DNA of 64,000 nt, taken from contig CALUIB010000008.1 in the NCBI GenBank assembly GCA_944320595.1, forward strand, positions 1 through 64,000, read 5' to 3'. Below the pieces are notes generated by a model. The model was not told the origin of the DNA, did no database searches, and worked only from the letters and a program-made list of their open reading frames with translations. Each line of letters opens with the position of its first letter. Positions within the stretch are counted from its first letter, which is position 1. The position numbers were made by a program, and so were the translations under genes. Shown in pieces: positions 24,472 through 32,817 of this stretch. Origin of the DNA: an uncultured Muribaculaceae bacterium (GTDB taxonomy: Bacteria > Bacteroidota > Bacteroidia > Bacteroidales > Muribaculaceae).

Positions 24472-26688
24472 ATGACAGAAGCCGACATTTTAAAAGAGCG
24501 CAACAATATAATCACACTGGCCCGGGAGGCTAAACTGTATGAAGCATTTTCATCGTTCGAAGCATTGCTCAATTCCACCCCTAACTGGGATATAAGTGAA
24601 GAATTGTCAAGGCTGCAAACTTCGTATAAGTATATGCTCACATATATGGCGCAAGGCATGGCCGACCCTCAAAAGGAACAAATCTACACCGAGCTGCTGG
24701 CATCGCTTTACGACCTCATCGACCGATACTGCAACAAGACCTTGCCGCGATATTCACATTCGCTGTATTATGCCATAGCGCACGATTTTGCAGCATCGGG
24801 CGCAAGCTTGGAAAGCATATTCGGCAGCTACTCCGAAGAATTGGAAAAATACCGCCTGTATGCCGACATTCCCACCGACGAGAAAGACGGCAACAAAGTG
24901 GTGGAACTGGCACGTAACGTAGAAAAGGGCGCAATAAGGCTGTTCAATTTCGTGTGGACATCATTCCGCCTGTCGCAAGGTGAATTAGAGACATTAAAAA
25001 GGATTATGACATCGGCCGACACACCGTCAACCCTGAAACAACTTCTGCTTTCGGCCTTGTTGCTCAACCTAAACCATTCCTACGACGAAAACCTTTTGTC
25101 GCTCCTTTTTGACGTATATGCCCAGTTCGGCAACACCGATGATGACATTGCCATGCGAGCAGCCTGCTGCATATTCTTCATCCTGCACAAGTACCATTAT
25201 GTGGCATCACTGTCGGGGAACATTACAAGCCGGTTAGATGAATTGAATGGCGACAAGGACTTCAAGGACGCAATCAACATCATCACTCTGCAATTCATAA
25301 AAAGCTGCGACACCGACAAACTCACAAAAATGGTGCACGACGAGCTGTTGCCGGGAATAATGAACGCAGGGGCAGGTTTCTTCAAGAACATAAAGCGGAA
25401 CAAAATCAACCCAAACGACCTTGCCGAGATGGAATCGAACCCCGAATGGGAAGATTTCCTTGAAAAAAGCGGCTTTGCCGACAAAATAAAAGAGATAAAC
25501 GAAATACAGATGGAGGGCGGCGACGTGTTCCTGGGTACTTTTTCCAAATTAAAGACTTTCCCGTTCTTCCACGACATAGCCAACTGGTTCATACCGTTCT
25601 ACCCCGGGCACTCGGTGGTGGCATCATCGCCCGTGGCTGGCAACCAGTTGATTATGAACATAATTTCCCATGCAAGTTTCCTTTGCGACAGCGACAGGTA
25701 TTCATTTTGCCTGTCGATAAACTCCATTCCCGAGGCGCAGCGTAATGCCATGCTGTCGCAATTCGACTCGCAGAACGAGATGCTCGACGAAATGAAAAAA
25801 GCAGCAATCACCGCCGAGGCTAAGATAAGCCGCAAGCAGATAGCCACCAATTACATCCAAGGGCTGTACCGTTTCTTCAAGCTATGCAGCCAGCGGCAAG
25901 ACTTTGAAAACCCATTCACGGGCAACATACTCGACAACAGCTTGCTTGCCGACATAATATGCACCCAAGAGAACTTGTCGCTCATAGGTGAATATTACCT
26001 GAAGAGCAAGCATTACGACCATGCAATCTCATTCTTTAAGAAAGAAACCGAGCTAACGCCAGACTACCCACCGAGCATATTACAGAAAATAGGCTTTTGC
26101 TGCCAAAACCTTAAACTATATGGCGAGGCCGTAAAGTATTATCTGAAATACGACTTGTTCGACAATGCCAGCACATGGAACACTAAGCATCTTGCCGCAT
26201 CTTACAAAGCCATGGGTGACATGGAGAAGGCACTTGAATATTATTCACGGGCCGAGGCACTGTCGCCCAACGACCTGTCGGCCTCTCTCAACATAGGCCA
26301 CTGCCTGCTTGAGCTTAACAAAATAGACGAGGCACTGAAATATTACTTCAAGGTAGATTACCTTGCCCCCACGGGAACAAAAGCATTGCGACCCATTGCA
26401 TGGTGCCTGTTCCTGCAAAAGAATTACGCGCAAAGCGAGGAATACTACGCCAAAATCACGGCCGCCGGCCCCACAGCCGAGGATTACATGAACTTAGGCC
26501 ACCTGAAAATGGCACAAGGCGACATAAAGGCTGCCATAGCCGCATACAAGAATTGCCTCAACCTATTGGATAGCAATTTCCCGAAATTTGCCGACAATTT
26601 CAACAACGACCGCAAGTACCTTGCCGACTGCGGCATCTCGTTCCACGACATGGCTCTCGTGCTCGACATTATACACTATAACTTATAA
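24472..26688 (+). CDS. Large cytoplasmic TPR protein of unknown function
   Basis: 738 residues without signal peptide or membrane helix. The N-terminal two thirds are alpha-helical with no motif I recognise. The last third (about 510-700) has TPR units: KSKHYDHAISFFKKETELTP, GDMEKALEYYSRAEALSP, NKIDEALKYYFKVDYLAP, QGDIKAAIAAYKNCLNL. It resembles Bacteroidota scaffold proteins but has no enzymatic part. The M3 peptidase gene starts 17 bases after it, so the two may be co-transcribed. Confidence 0.7.
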   Translation: MTEADILKERNNIITLAREAKLYEAFSSFEALLNSTPNWDISEELSRLQTSYKYMLTYMAQGMADPQKEQIYTELLASLYDLIDRYCNKTLPRYSHSLYYAIAHDFAASGASLESIFGSYSEELEKYRLYADIPTDEKDGNKVVELARNVEKGAIRLFNFVWTSFRLSQGELETLKRIMTSADTPSTLKQLLLSALLLNLNHSYDENLLSLLFDVYAQFGNTDDDIAMRAACCIFFILHKYHYVASLSGNITSRLDELNGDKDFKDAINIITLQFIKSCDTDKLTKMVHDELLPGIMNAGAGFFKNIKRNKINPNDLAEMESNPEWEDFLEKSGFADKIKEINEIQMEGGDVFLGTFSKLKTFPFFHDIANWFIPFYPGHSVVASSPVAGNQLIMNIISHASFLCDSDRYSFCLSINSIPEAQRNAMLSQFDSQNEMLDEMKKAAITAEAKISRKQIATNYIQGLYRFFKLCSQRQDFENPFTGNILDNSLLADIICTQENLSLIGEYYLKSKHYDHAISFFKKETELTPDYPPSILQKIGFCCQNLKLYGEAVKYYLKYDLFDNASTWNTKHLAASYKAMGDMEKALEYYSRAEALSPNDLSASLNIGHCLLELNKIDEALKYYFKVDYLAPTGTKALRPIAWCLFLQKNYAQSEEYYAKITAAGPTAEDYMNLGHLKMAQGDIKAAIAAYKNCLNLLDSNFPKFADNFNNDRKYLADCGISFHDMALVLDIIHYNL

Positions 26689-26705
26689 TCACCAAAAAAC
26701 TCATT

Positions 26706-28805
26706 ATGAATGTAAAGAATTTATTTCTGGTTTTATCAATCTTGATATTTCAACTACCTTTTATGATGAAAGCCGACAACGTATTTCTAAATGACTTTAA
26801 AACCACACACGGGCTTATACCGTTCGACTACTTCTCGAACGAAGATTTCGAACCGGCGATTTTGGAAGGAATCGACGAGCAGAACCGTGAAATTGCCTCA
26901 ATCGTGAGGCAGCGTTCAACTCCGACGTTTGAAAACACAATCGTGGCACTCGAACGCAGCGGCAAGACGCTTAACCGCACACTGTATGTGTTTTATGCAA
27001 TGCTCTCGTCGAATGCCGACGACGAGCTGATGGAAATTTCACAAAAGATGTCGCCCGTCCTTTCGGAACACAGTGCCAACATCACACTCAACCAGCCGCT
27101 GTGGGAAAAAGTGAAATATGTATATGACAACCGCGCCAAGCTGCAACTCTCCCGCGAGGATGAAATGCTGCTGGCCGAAACTTACGACAGTTTTGTAAAT
27201 AGCGGTGCAAACCTTCAGGGCGACGACCGCGAGAAATACCGCCAGCTGACTTCCGAGCTCGACAGCTTAACCCTGGCCTTTGGCCAAAACGCCCTGAAGG
27301 CGATGAACAGCCAAGAGCTGTGGCTTACCGAAAACGACCTCGATGGGCTGCCGCAGACACTTATCGATGCCGCAAAGCTGGCTGCCGAGGAGAAAGGCCG
27401 GGCCGATGCCTACCTGTTCACGGTGCAAGCACCCAGCTACAGGCCGTTCCTGCAATACTCGGCTCGCAGGGATTTGCGCGAAAAAATATACCACATGTAC
27501 AACACCCTGTGCACCAACGGCGAATACAGCAACATCGAGAACATAAAGCAAATCGCACTCAAGCGCATGCAACTTGCCAACCTCATGGGCTACAAGACCT
27601 ACGCCGACTACAAGCTGCGGCGCACTATGGCCGGCAGCACCGATGCCGTATATACACTGCTTGGCCAGCTGCGCGAAGCTTATACCCCGGTCATGAACGA
27701 GGAGCTGAAGTCGCTCACGCAATTCGCCTCAGAAATTGAGGGGAAGGAAATAAAACTGCAACCATGGGATTACAGCTACTATTCCAACAAGCAGAAAGAC
27801 AGCCTTTACAACTTCAACGACGAAATGCTGCGCCCCTACTTTGAACTGAACAACGTGATAAAGGGCGTTTTCGGGCTGGCTACAAGACTGTATGGCTTGC
27901 ACTTCAACCAAAACTACGACGCACAAGTGCTGACCCCCGACGTTAAAGTATATGACGTGACCGACGAGCAAGGGAACTACATGGGCGCACTCTATGCCGA
28001 CTTCTTCCCTCGCTCCACAAAGCGCAGCGGGGCATGGATGACTAATTACCGCGAACAGTGCATCGATGCCGACGGCAACAACGTCCGCCCCATCGTCTCG
28101 ATAACAATGAACTTCACCAAGCCCACCGCCGACAAGCCTTCGCTGCTAACATTCGACGAGGTGGAAACGTTCCTGCATGAATTCGGCCACGCTCTGCAAG
28201 GCTTGCTGGCCAACACGCGCTACTCGTCGCTGTCCGGAACCAATGTATATCGCGATTACGTGGAACTGCCATCTCAGTTCAATGAAAACTTCCTGCTGCA
28301 CCGCGAATTTCTCGACACATTTGCCAAGCACTATGAAACTGGCGAAACCATACCGCAGGAATTAATCGACCGCGTGGTTGCCGCATCGCAATATGCTGCC
28401 GGATACCTCTGCGTAAGGCAGCTTAACTTCGGCTACCTCGACATGGCATACCACACCATCACTGAGCCCATCAACGACGTATTCGCATTCGAGGCCGATG
28501 CCATCAAGGATGTCAAGCAATTCGACGCAGCCCCGGGCTGCCTCATCTCGCCGGTATTTTCTCATATATTCTCGGGCGGATATGCTGCCGGATATTACAG
28601 CTACAAGTGGTCGGAAGTGCTTGATGCCGACGCATTCTCGAAATTCGAGGAAGACGGGATATTCAATCCACAAACGGCCAAGTCATTTAAAGACAATATA
28701 TTATCGACAGGTGGCACCGAAGACCCAAAAATTCTTTACAAGCGTTTCCGCGGCCGCGATGCCAAAATCGATGCCCTGCTCAAACGCGACGGCATAAGCA
28801 AGTAA
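26706..28805 (+). CDS. dcp: M3-family zinc metallopeptidase (Dcp-type peptidyl-dipeptidase)
   Basis: 699 residues with an N-terminal signal peptide (about 1-22). The catalytic motif is FLHEFGHALQGLL with H491 as first His of HExxH, and a downstream Glu-containing helix supplies the third ligand. The overall layout (long helical N-terminal half, RSTKRSGAW, TFDEVETFLHEFGHAL, KWSEVLDADAF near the end) matches dipeptidyl carboxypeptidase. It removes C-terminal dipeptides from short peptides; export to the periplasm is implied by the signal peptide. It ends at a strong terminator. Confidence 0.9.
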   Translation: MNVKNLFLVLSILIFQLPFMMKADNVFLNDFKTTHGLIPFDYFSNEDFEPAILEGIDEQNREIASIVRQRSTPTFENTIVALERSGKTLNRTLYVFYAMLSSNADDELMEISQKMSPVLSEHSANITLNQPLWEKVKYVYDNRAKLQLSREDEMLLAETYDSFVNSGANLQGDDREKYRQLTSELDSLTLAFGQNALKAMNSQELWLTENDLDGLPQTLIDAAKLAAEEKGRADAYLFTVQAPSYRPFLQYSARRDLREKIYHMYNTLCTNGEYSNIENIKQIALKRMQLANLMGYKTYADYKLRRTMAGSTDAVYTLLGQLREAYTPVMNEELKSLTQFASEIEGKEIKLQPWDYSYYSNKQKDSLYNFNDEMLRPYFELNNVIKGVFGLATRLYGLHFNQNYDAQVLTPDVKVYDVTDEQGNYMGALYADFFPRSTKRSGAWMTNYREQCIDADGNNVRPIVSITMNFTKPTADKPSLLTFDEVETFLHEFGHALQGLLANTRYSSLSGTNVYRDYVELPSQFNENFLLHREFLDTFAKHYETGETIPQELIDRVVAASQYAAGYLCVRQLNFGYLDMAYHTITEPINDVFAFEADAIKDVKQFDAAPGCLISPVFSHIFSGGYAAGYYSYKWSEVLDADAFSKFEEDGIFNPQTAKSFKDNILSTGGTEDPKILYKRFRGRDAKIDALLKRDGISK

Positions 28806-28821
28806 CAAACAACAACAAGAA

Positions 28822-28855
28822 AAATAAGGGATTTTTTTAAATCCCTTATTTTTTT
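28822..28855 (+). terminator. Rho-independent terminator after the M3 gene
   Basis: 13-bp perfect stem (28822-28834 with 28839-28851), tetraloop TTTT, then a T-run. Confidence 0.9.
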
Positions 28856-28871
28856 ATCGTCTCAAAATTAG

Positions 28872-28879
28872 TACATTTG
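28872..28879 (+). promoter_or_regulatory. -7 box for the deaminase-protease operon
   Basis: TACATTTG 38 bases before the ATG at 28917. The -33 position falls in the T-run of the preceding terminator. Confidence 0.5.
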
Positions 28880-28916
28880 CAACTATACTTTTAGTTAGTG
28901 TAGTTTGTGTAATAAT

Positions 28917-29357
28917 ATGAGTAACGAAATTACGTCCGAAAAGCAACACCTGCTGGATGAAAGGTACCTGAGAATGGCAAGCATCTGGGCTGAAAATTCT
29001 TATTGCGTGAGGCGGAAGGTGGGAGCTTTAATCGTAAAAGACAAAATGATTATTTCAGACGGCTTTAACGGAACGCCATCGGGCTTTGAAAACGTGTGCG
29101 AAGACGAGAACGGCCTGACCAAGCCCTACGTGCTGCACGCCGAGGCAAACGCCATAACCAAAGTCGCCCGGAGTAACAACAGCAGCGAAGGTGCCACGCT
29201 ATACATAACCGATGCTCCCTGCATAGAATGCGCCAAACTCATTATCCAGGCCGGCATAAAACGCATAGTATATTCAAAATCCTATCGCATCGACGACGGG
29301 CTCAACCTGCTAAAGCGAGCCGGCATAGAATGTGTGAGGCTGCAATTACATCAATAA
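28917..29357 (+). CDS. dCMP/cytidylate-type deaminase
   Basis: 146 residues from the ATG at 28917; a TTG four codons upstream is possible but unlikely. Zinc motifs of the deaminase fold are clear: HAEANAI (about 75-81) and PCIECAKLII (about 101-110). The GYNGxPxGxxxC-like element (DGFNGTPSGFENVC) is typical of dCMP deaminases, which make dUMP for thymidylate synthesis. It heads a same-strand run that continues to 35634. Confidence 0.88.
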   Translation: MSNEITSEKQHLLDERYLRMASIWAENSYCVRRKVGALIVKDKMIISDGFNGTPSGFENVCEDENGLTKPYVLHAEANAITKVARSNNSSEGATLYITDAPCIECAKLIIQAGIKRIVYSKSYRIDDGLNLLKRAGIECVRLQLHQ

Positions 29358-29384
29358 AGTTTAGCAAATATCCCCCAATTCTTT

Positions 29385-31028
29385 ATGAAATATAAAGACC
29401 CATTAGTGTGGATTCCACTTGCCATCTCCATAGCCGTGGTGGGTGGAATGATGCTCGGAGACCTATTCTCGGGCAAGCCATATATCGTTGACTACGACCG
29501 CAAGCTCAATACCATCTTCAACCTGATAGCCGATGATTATGTCGATACGGTCACCGTAGGCGACTTGGTTGAAAATGCCATTCCAAAAATCTTGACAGAA
29601 CTCGACCCCCACACCACATACATCCCGGCCAAAGACCTCACAGCCGTCAACAACGAGCTTGAAGGAAGCTTTAGCGGGATAGGCATCTCGTTTGCCATCA
29701 TCGAAGACACAATCCGCGTCACGCAGGTCATACCCGGAGGTCCTTCCGAAAGGGCGGGACTGATGGCTGGCGACCGCATTGTCACCATCGATGACTCCAC
29801 TTTCGTCGGCCCGGGGCTTAACCAAATCGACGTGCGCGACAAGCACCTCAAAGGTAAGAAGAACTCGGCAGTGAAACTCGGCATCAAGCGCGACCGCACC
29901 GACGGCCTGCTCACATTCGATGTAATAAGGGGCGACGTGCCTGTGAAATCAGTCGATGCCGCATACATGGTCAACGACGAAACAGGCTACATAAAAGTAA
30001 ACAAATTCGGACGCACAACCTACGATGAATTCCTTAACTCGCTCATTTTGCTGAAGAGCAAGGGCGCAAGCAAGTTCATCATCGACCTGCGCGGCAACGC
30101 CGGCGGATACATGGAAACGGCAATACTCATGGCCAACGAATTTTTGCCGCAAAACAGGCTCATCGTCTTCACAAAAGGCCGCGAAAAGCGCAACGACTCC
30201 GAGGTGTGGAGCGACGGCAACGGCTCATTCCAAGAAGATGAAATAGTAGTGCTGCTCGACGAGTTCTCGGCAAGTGCCAGCGAAATATTCGCAGGCGCAA
30301 TCCAGGATAACGACCGTGGGCTGATAATAGGCCGCCGCTCATTCGGCAAGGGACTTGTGCAACGGCAAATAGTGCTCCCCGACAGCAGTGCCATACGCAT
30401 GACCATTTCCCGTTACTACACCCCGTCGGGACGGTGCATACAAAAAGATTACAAGCATGGCGAAGACAAGTACAACCAGGAACTGCTCGACCGCTACAGC
30501 CACGGCGAACTTTACAGCCAAGACAGCATACGCATAGACACCACGCAGATATTCACCACAGCCCACGGACGCAAGGTGTATGGCGGCGGCGGCATTATCC
30601 CCGACATCTTCGTGCCTAACGACACCTCGGGCATCACTTCATATTACATGAAGGTTGCCAATGCCGGGCTTATACAAAAATTCGCCTATAAATTCGCCGA
30701 CGCGAACCGCGCCCAGCTCACGGCCACCAAGGACTACAAGCGCCTCATGAAAGCACTGCCGAGCGACCAGGCGCTGCTGAACGACTTCGTGTATTACGCA
30801 TCACGCAACGGAGTGCCGGCACGGTGGTACTACATAAACATTTCAAGCAAGCTGCTTACCACGCAGCTGAAAGCCGTGATAGGCCAATACATACTTGGCG
30901 ACGAGGCATTTTTCCCAATGCTTAACGAGGATGACAACAACATTGACGCAGCAATTGCGGCATTCAAGGAACACAAAGCAGAGTTCCCCATCTATCCCCA
31001 AGACGAAGATGGAAAAAAAAGCCATTAG
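29385..31028 (+). CDS. C-terminal processing peptidase (S41)
   Basis: 547 residues. A single N-terminal membrane helix (about 8-26) anchors it in the inner membrane with a periplasmic body. The tail-specific protease layout is visible: S41 N-terminal helices with LDPHTTYI, a PDZ domain (about 90-175: GSFSGIGISFAI, GGPSERAGLMAGDRI), then the catalytic core with FIIDLRGNAGG, the nucleophile Ser in FSASASEIFAGA (about 295) and Lys in RSFGKGLVQ. It cleaves envelope proteins from their C-terminus. A further domain of about 150 residues follows the core. The 5-FCL gene overlaps its end by 20 bases. Confidence 0.92.
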   Translation: MKYKDPLVWIPLAISIAVVGGMMLGDLFSGKPYIVDYDRKLNTIFNLIADDYVDTVTVGDLVENAIPKILTELDPHTTYIPAKDLTAVNNELEGSFSGIGISFAIIEDTIRVTQVIPGGPSERAGLMAGDRIVTIDDSTFVGPGLNQIDVRDKHLKGKKNSAVKLGIKRDRTDGLLTFDVIRGDVPVKSVDAAYMVNDETGYIKVNKFGRTTYDEFLNSLILLKSKGASKFIIDLRGNAGGYMETAILMANEFLPQNRLIVFTKGREKRNDSEVWSDGNGSFQEDEIVVLLDEFSASASEIFAGAIQDNDRGLIIGRRSFGKGLVQRQIVLPDSSAIRMTISRYYTPSGRCIQKDYKHGEDKYNQELLDRYSHGELYSQDSIRIDTTQIFTTAHGRKVYGGGGIIPDIFVPNDTSGITSYYMKVANAGLIQKFAYKFADANRAQLTATKDYKRLMKALPSDQALLNDFVYYASRNGVPARWYYINISSKLLTTQLKAVIGQYILGDEAFFPMLNEDDNNIDAAIAAFKEHKAEFPIYPQDEDGKKSH

Positions 31029-31575
31029 GAAAATAATCAGGGAACTGAAGAAGGACATAATACCATCGCTTAGGCAGGGCGATGCAATTTCCACCTTGGA
31101 GAAAACGGTTTTCTCCAAGGTGGAATTGTTGCATGAATTCATGTGCAGCCGCAACATACTGATGTACCATTCGCTCGATGACGAGTTCCCCACCCACGAC
31201 ACCATAGCCTGCTGGGCGGCATTGAAAAACATATTTCTGCCACGTGTGTGCGGCGACGACTTGGAAATACTCCCGTTCGCACCCGGCGACGGCGACATAC
31301 GCGACGGTGCTTACGGCATAAAAGAGCCGCAAGGCGAAAATCCCGTGCCACCGGCAGAAATCGACTTGATAATAGTTCCGGCCATGGCTTTCGACCCGTG
31401 CGGCAACCGGCTGGGGCGCGGAAAAGGTTTTTACGACCGCCTGCTGCGGCAAACCCATGCCACCTGCATCGGCGTTGCCTTCGACTTCCAGCTACTCGAT
31501 GCCCTGCCCACCGACAGCCATGACATAAAAATGGACTACATATTCACGCCAAATTATTCAATCCACATCACATAG
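31009..31575 (+). CDS. 5-formyltetrahydrofolate cyclo-ligase
   Basis: 188 residues from MEKKAIRK inside the end of the protease gene; a longer frame from 30895 lies wholly in that gene. Family hallmarks are the basic N-terminus (IRKIIRELKK), YHSLDDEFPTH, and the folate/ATP motif AFDPCGNRLGRGKGFYDRLL. It converts 5-formyl-THF to 5,10-methenyl-THF using ATP. The 5' part contains an unusually perfect inverted repeat (separate entry). The DUF542-like gene starts two bases after the stop. Confidence 0.92.
   Translation: MEKKAIRKIIRELKKDIIPSLRQGDAISTLEKTVFSKVELLHEFMCSRNILMYHSLDDEFPTHDTIACWAALKNIFLPRVCGDDLEILPFAPGDGDIRDGAYGIKEPQGENPVPPAEIDLIIVPAMAFDPCGNRLGRGKGFYDRLLRQTHATCIGVAFDFQLLDALPTDSHDIKMDYIFTPNYSIHIT
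31089..31125. repeat. Perfect palindrome inside the 5-FCL gene
   Basis: 18-base arms (31089-31106 and 31108-31125) around one central G, partly extended outward by ATGCAA / TTGCAT. It encodes the segment STLEKTVFSKVE in frame. Confidence 0.85.
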
Positions 31576-31577
31576 AC

Positions 31578-32279
31578 ATGGCACTAATCAACAAAAATAA
31601 CAAACTGGCCGACGTAATCCTCGACAACCCGTCGATTATAACCGTGCTCAACCGCTTTGGCATCTACCTTGGCGTAGGCGACAAAACCGTGGAACAAGTA
31701 TGCTCGGAAAAACGGCTCGACACCGATTTCTTCTTGATTATCCTCAACACATTTGCCAACGAAGAATATTTTCCCGAAGAACTACTGAAAAATTTCGACG
31801 TGAAATTAATAGTCGATTACTTAGGCAGCACCAACAGCTACTACAAGCAATTCATCATACCTAATATCGAAAACCACTTTAACCTGCTGCTGAAACGCGG
31901 AGACAACAGCAACACCAACCTCGAATTACTGCACAGTTTTTTCCTTGAAGTAAAAGCCGAACTGACAGGGCGCATAAATGCCGACTCCGAAGTGCTGTTC
32001 CGAAACATAATGGCACTCGATGCCCCAAATCAAGCCGTCAGCAACTGCCCCGCACCCGACTACGCCGACAGCACGAGCGATACCGTCGAGGACAAAGTAA
32101 ACGACCTGGTGAATATGTTTGTAATCCACCTCACAGGCCAATACGACACCAACCTTTGCCTCGCCGTCTTGTCGGCAATCATCGGCCTGAAGAAAGATTT
32201 ATGCCAGAACAACAGAATTCGCAACAGGATACTGATGCCCATTTACCACTATCTATGTTCACGAAACGCAAATGGCTGA
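31578..32279 (+). CDS. DUF542/ScdA-N-like protein
   Basis: 233 residues. The first 55 resemble the ScdA/RIC N-terminal domain: LADVILDNPSIITVLNRFGIYLG...KTVEQVCSEKRLD, but the usual Cys of the 'fCcgG' position is replaced (YLGVGD). The rest is helical, with one late pair of Cys (CLAVL and LCSRN), and lacks the His pattern of a di-iron hemerythrin. RIC proteins repair iron-sulfur clusters; whether this one does is doubtful given the missing Cys. It overlaps the LuxR-type gene by 8 bases, which suggests the two act together. Confidence 0.6.
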   Translation: MALINKNNKLADVILDNPSIITVLNRFGIYLGVGDKTVEQVCSEKRLDTDFFLIILNTFANEEYFPEELLKNFDVKLIVDYLGSTNSYYKQFIIPNIENHFNLLLKRGDNSNTNLELLHSFFLEVKAELTGRINADSEVLFRNIMALDAPNQAVSNCPAPDYADSTSDTVEDKVNDLVNMFVIHLTGQYDTNLCLAVLSAIIGLKKDLCQNNRIRNRILMPIYHYLCSRNANG

Positions 32280-32802
32280 CCATTCCGCAATAATCATCAC
32301 CCGCGACACATTGCGGGCCGTCGGGCTTAAGCATATCCTTGGCAACCTGTTCAGCATCAAGGCTGTTATCGCCAAGAGCTTAGTCGAGGGATTCGAGCAG
32401 TTCGACCTCGTTATCGTTGACGAGTTCAACTGCTTGTCGCACCTCGACGCACTTATCCCGCAAAAGAACAAAACCATAATACTTGCCACCGGCAATGCCG
32501 ACAAGTACCTGTCGTGGCACCACATCGACTGTAGCGACGGCGAGGACGGCATAGTGGAAACAATAGCTGCCATACTCAAGGACTTGCGGCAAAACAATTC
32601 GGTACAAAGCGGCCTGTCAACCCGTGAAATCGACGTGTTGCGGCTTGTGGCACAAGGCATGACCAACAAGGAAATTGCCGACAAGCTAAGCATAAGCATC
32701 AACACAGTGCTGACGCACCGCAAGAATATTTCGGCCAAATTAGGCATAAAAAGCGTGTCGGGCCTATGCATTTATGCAATGATGAATGGAATTATTCACT
32801 GA
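32272..32802 (+). CDS. LuxR/NarL-type DNA-binding regulator
   Basis: 176 residues. The C-terminal HTH (about 108-170) is typical LuxR: LSTREIDVLRLVAQGMTNKEIADKLSISINTVLTHRKNISAKLGI. The N-terminal part has a receiver-like size and a strand FDLVIVDEF, but the usual phospho-acceptor surroundings (paired acidic residues near the start, conserved Thr and Lys) are not evident, so it is probably an atypical receiver not controlled by a kinase. Coupled to the DUF542-like gene. Confidence 0.82.
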   Translation: MADHSAIIITRDTLRAVGLKHILGNLFSIKAVIAKSLVEGFEQFDLVIVDEFNCLSHLDALIPQKNKTIILATGNADKYLSWHHIDCSDGEDGIVETIAAILKDLRQNNSVQSGLSTREIDVLRLVAQGMTNKEIADKLSISINTVLTHRKNISAKLGIKSVSGLCIYAMMNGIIH

Positions 32803-32817
32803 TTATATAAAGACACA

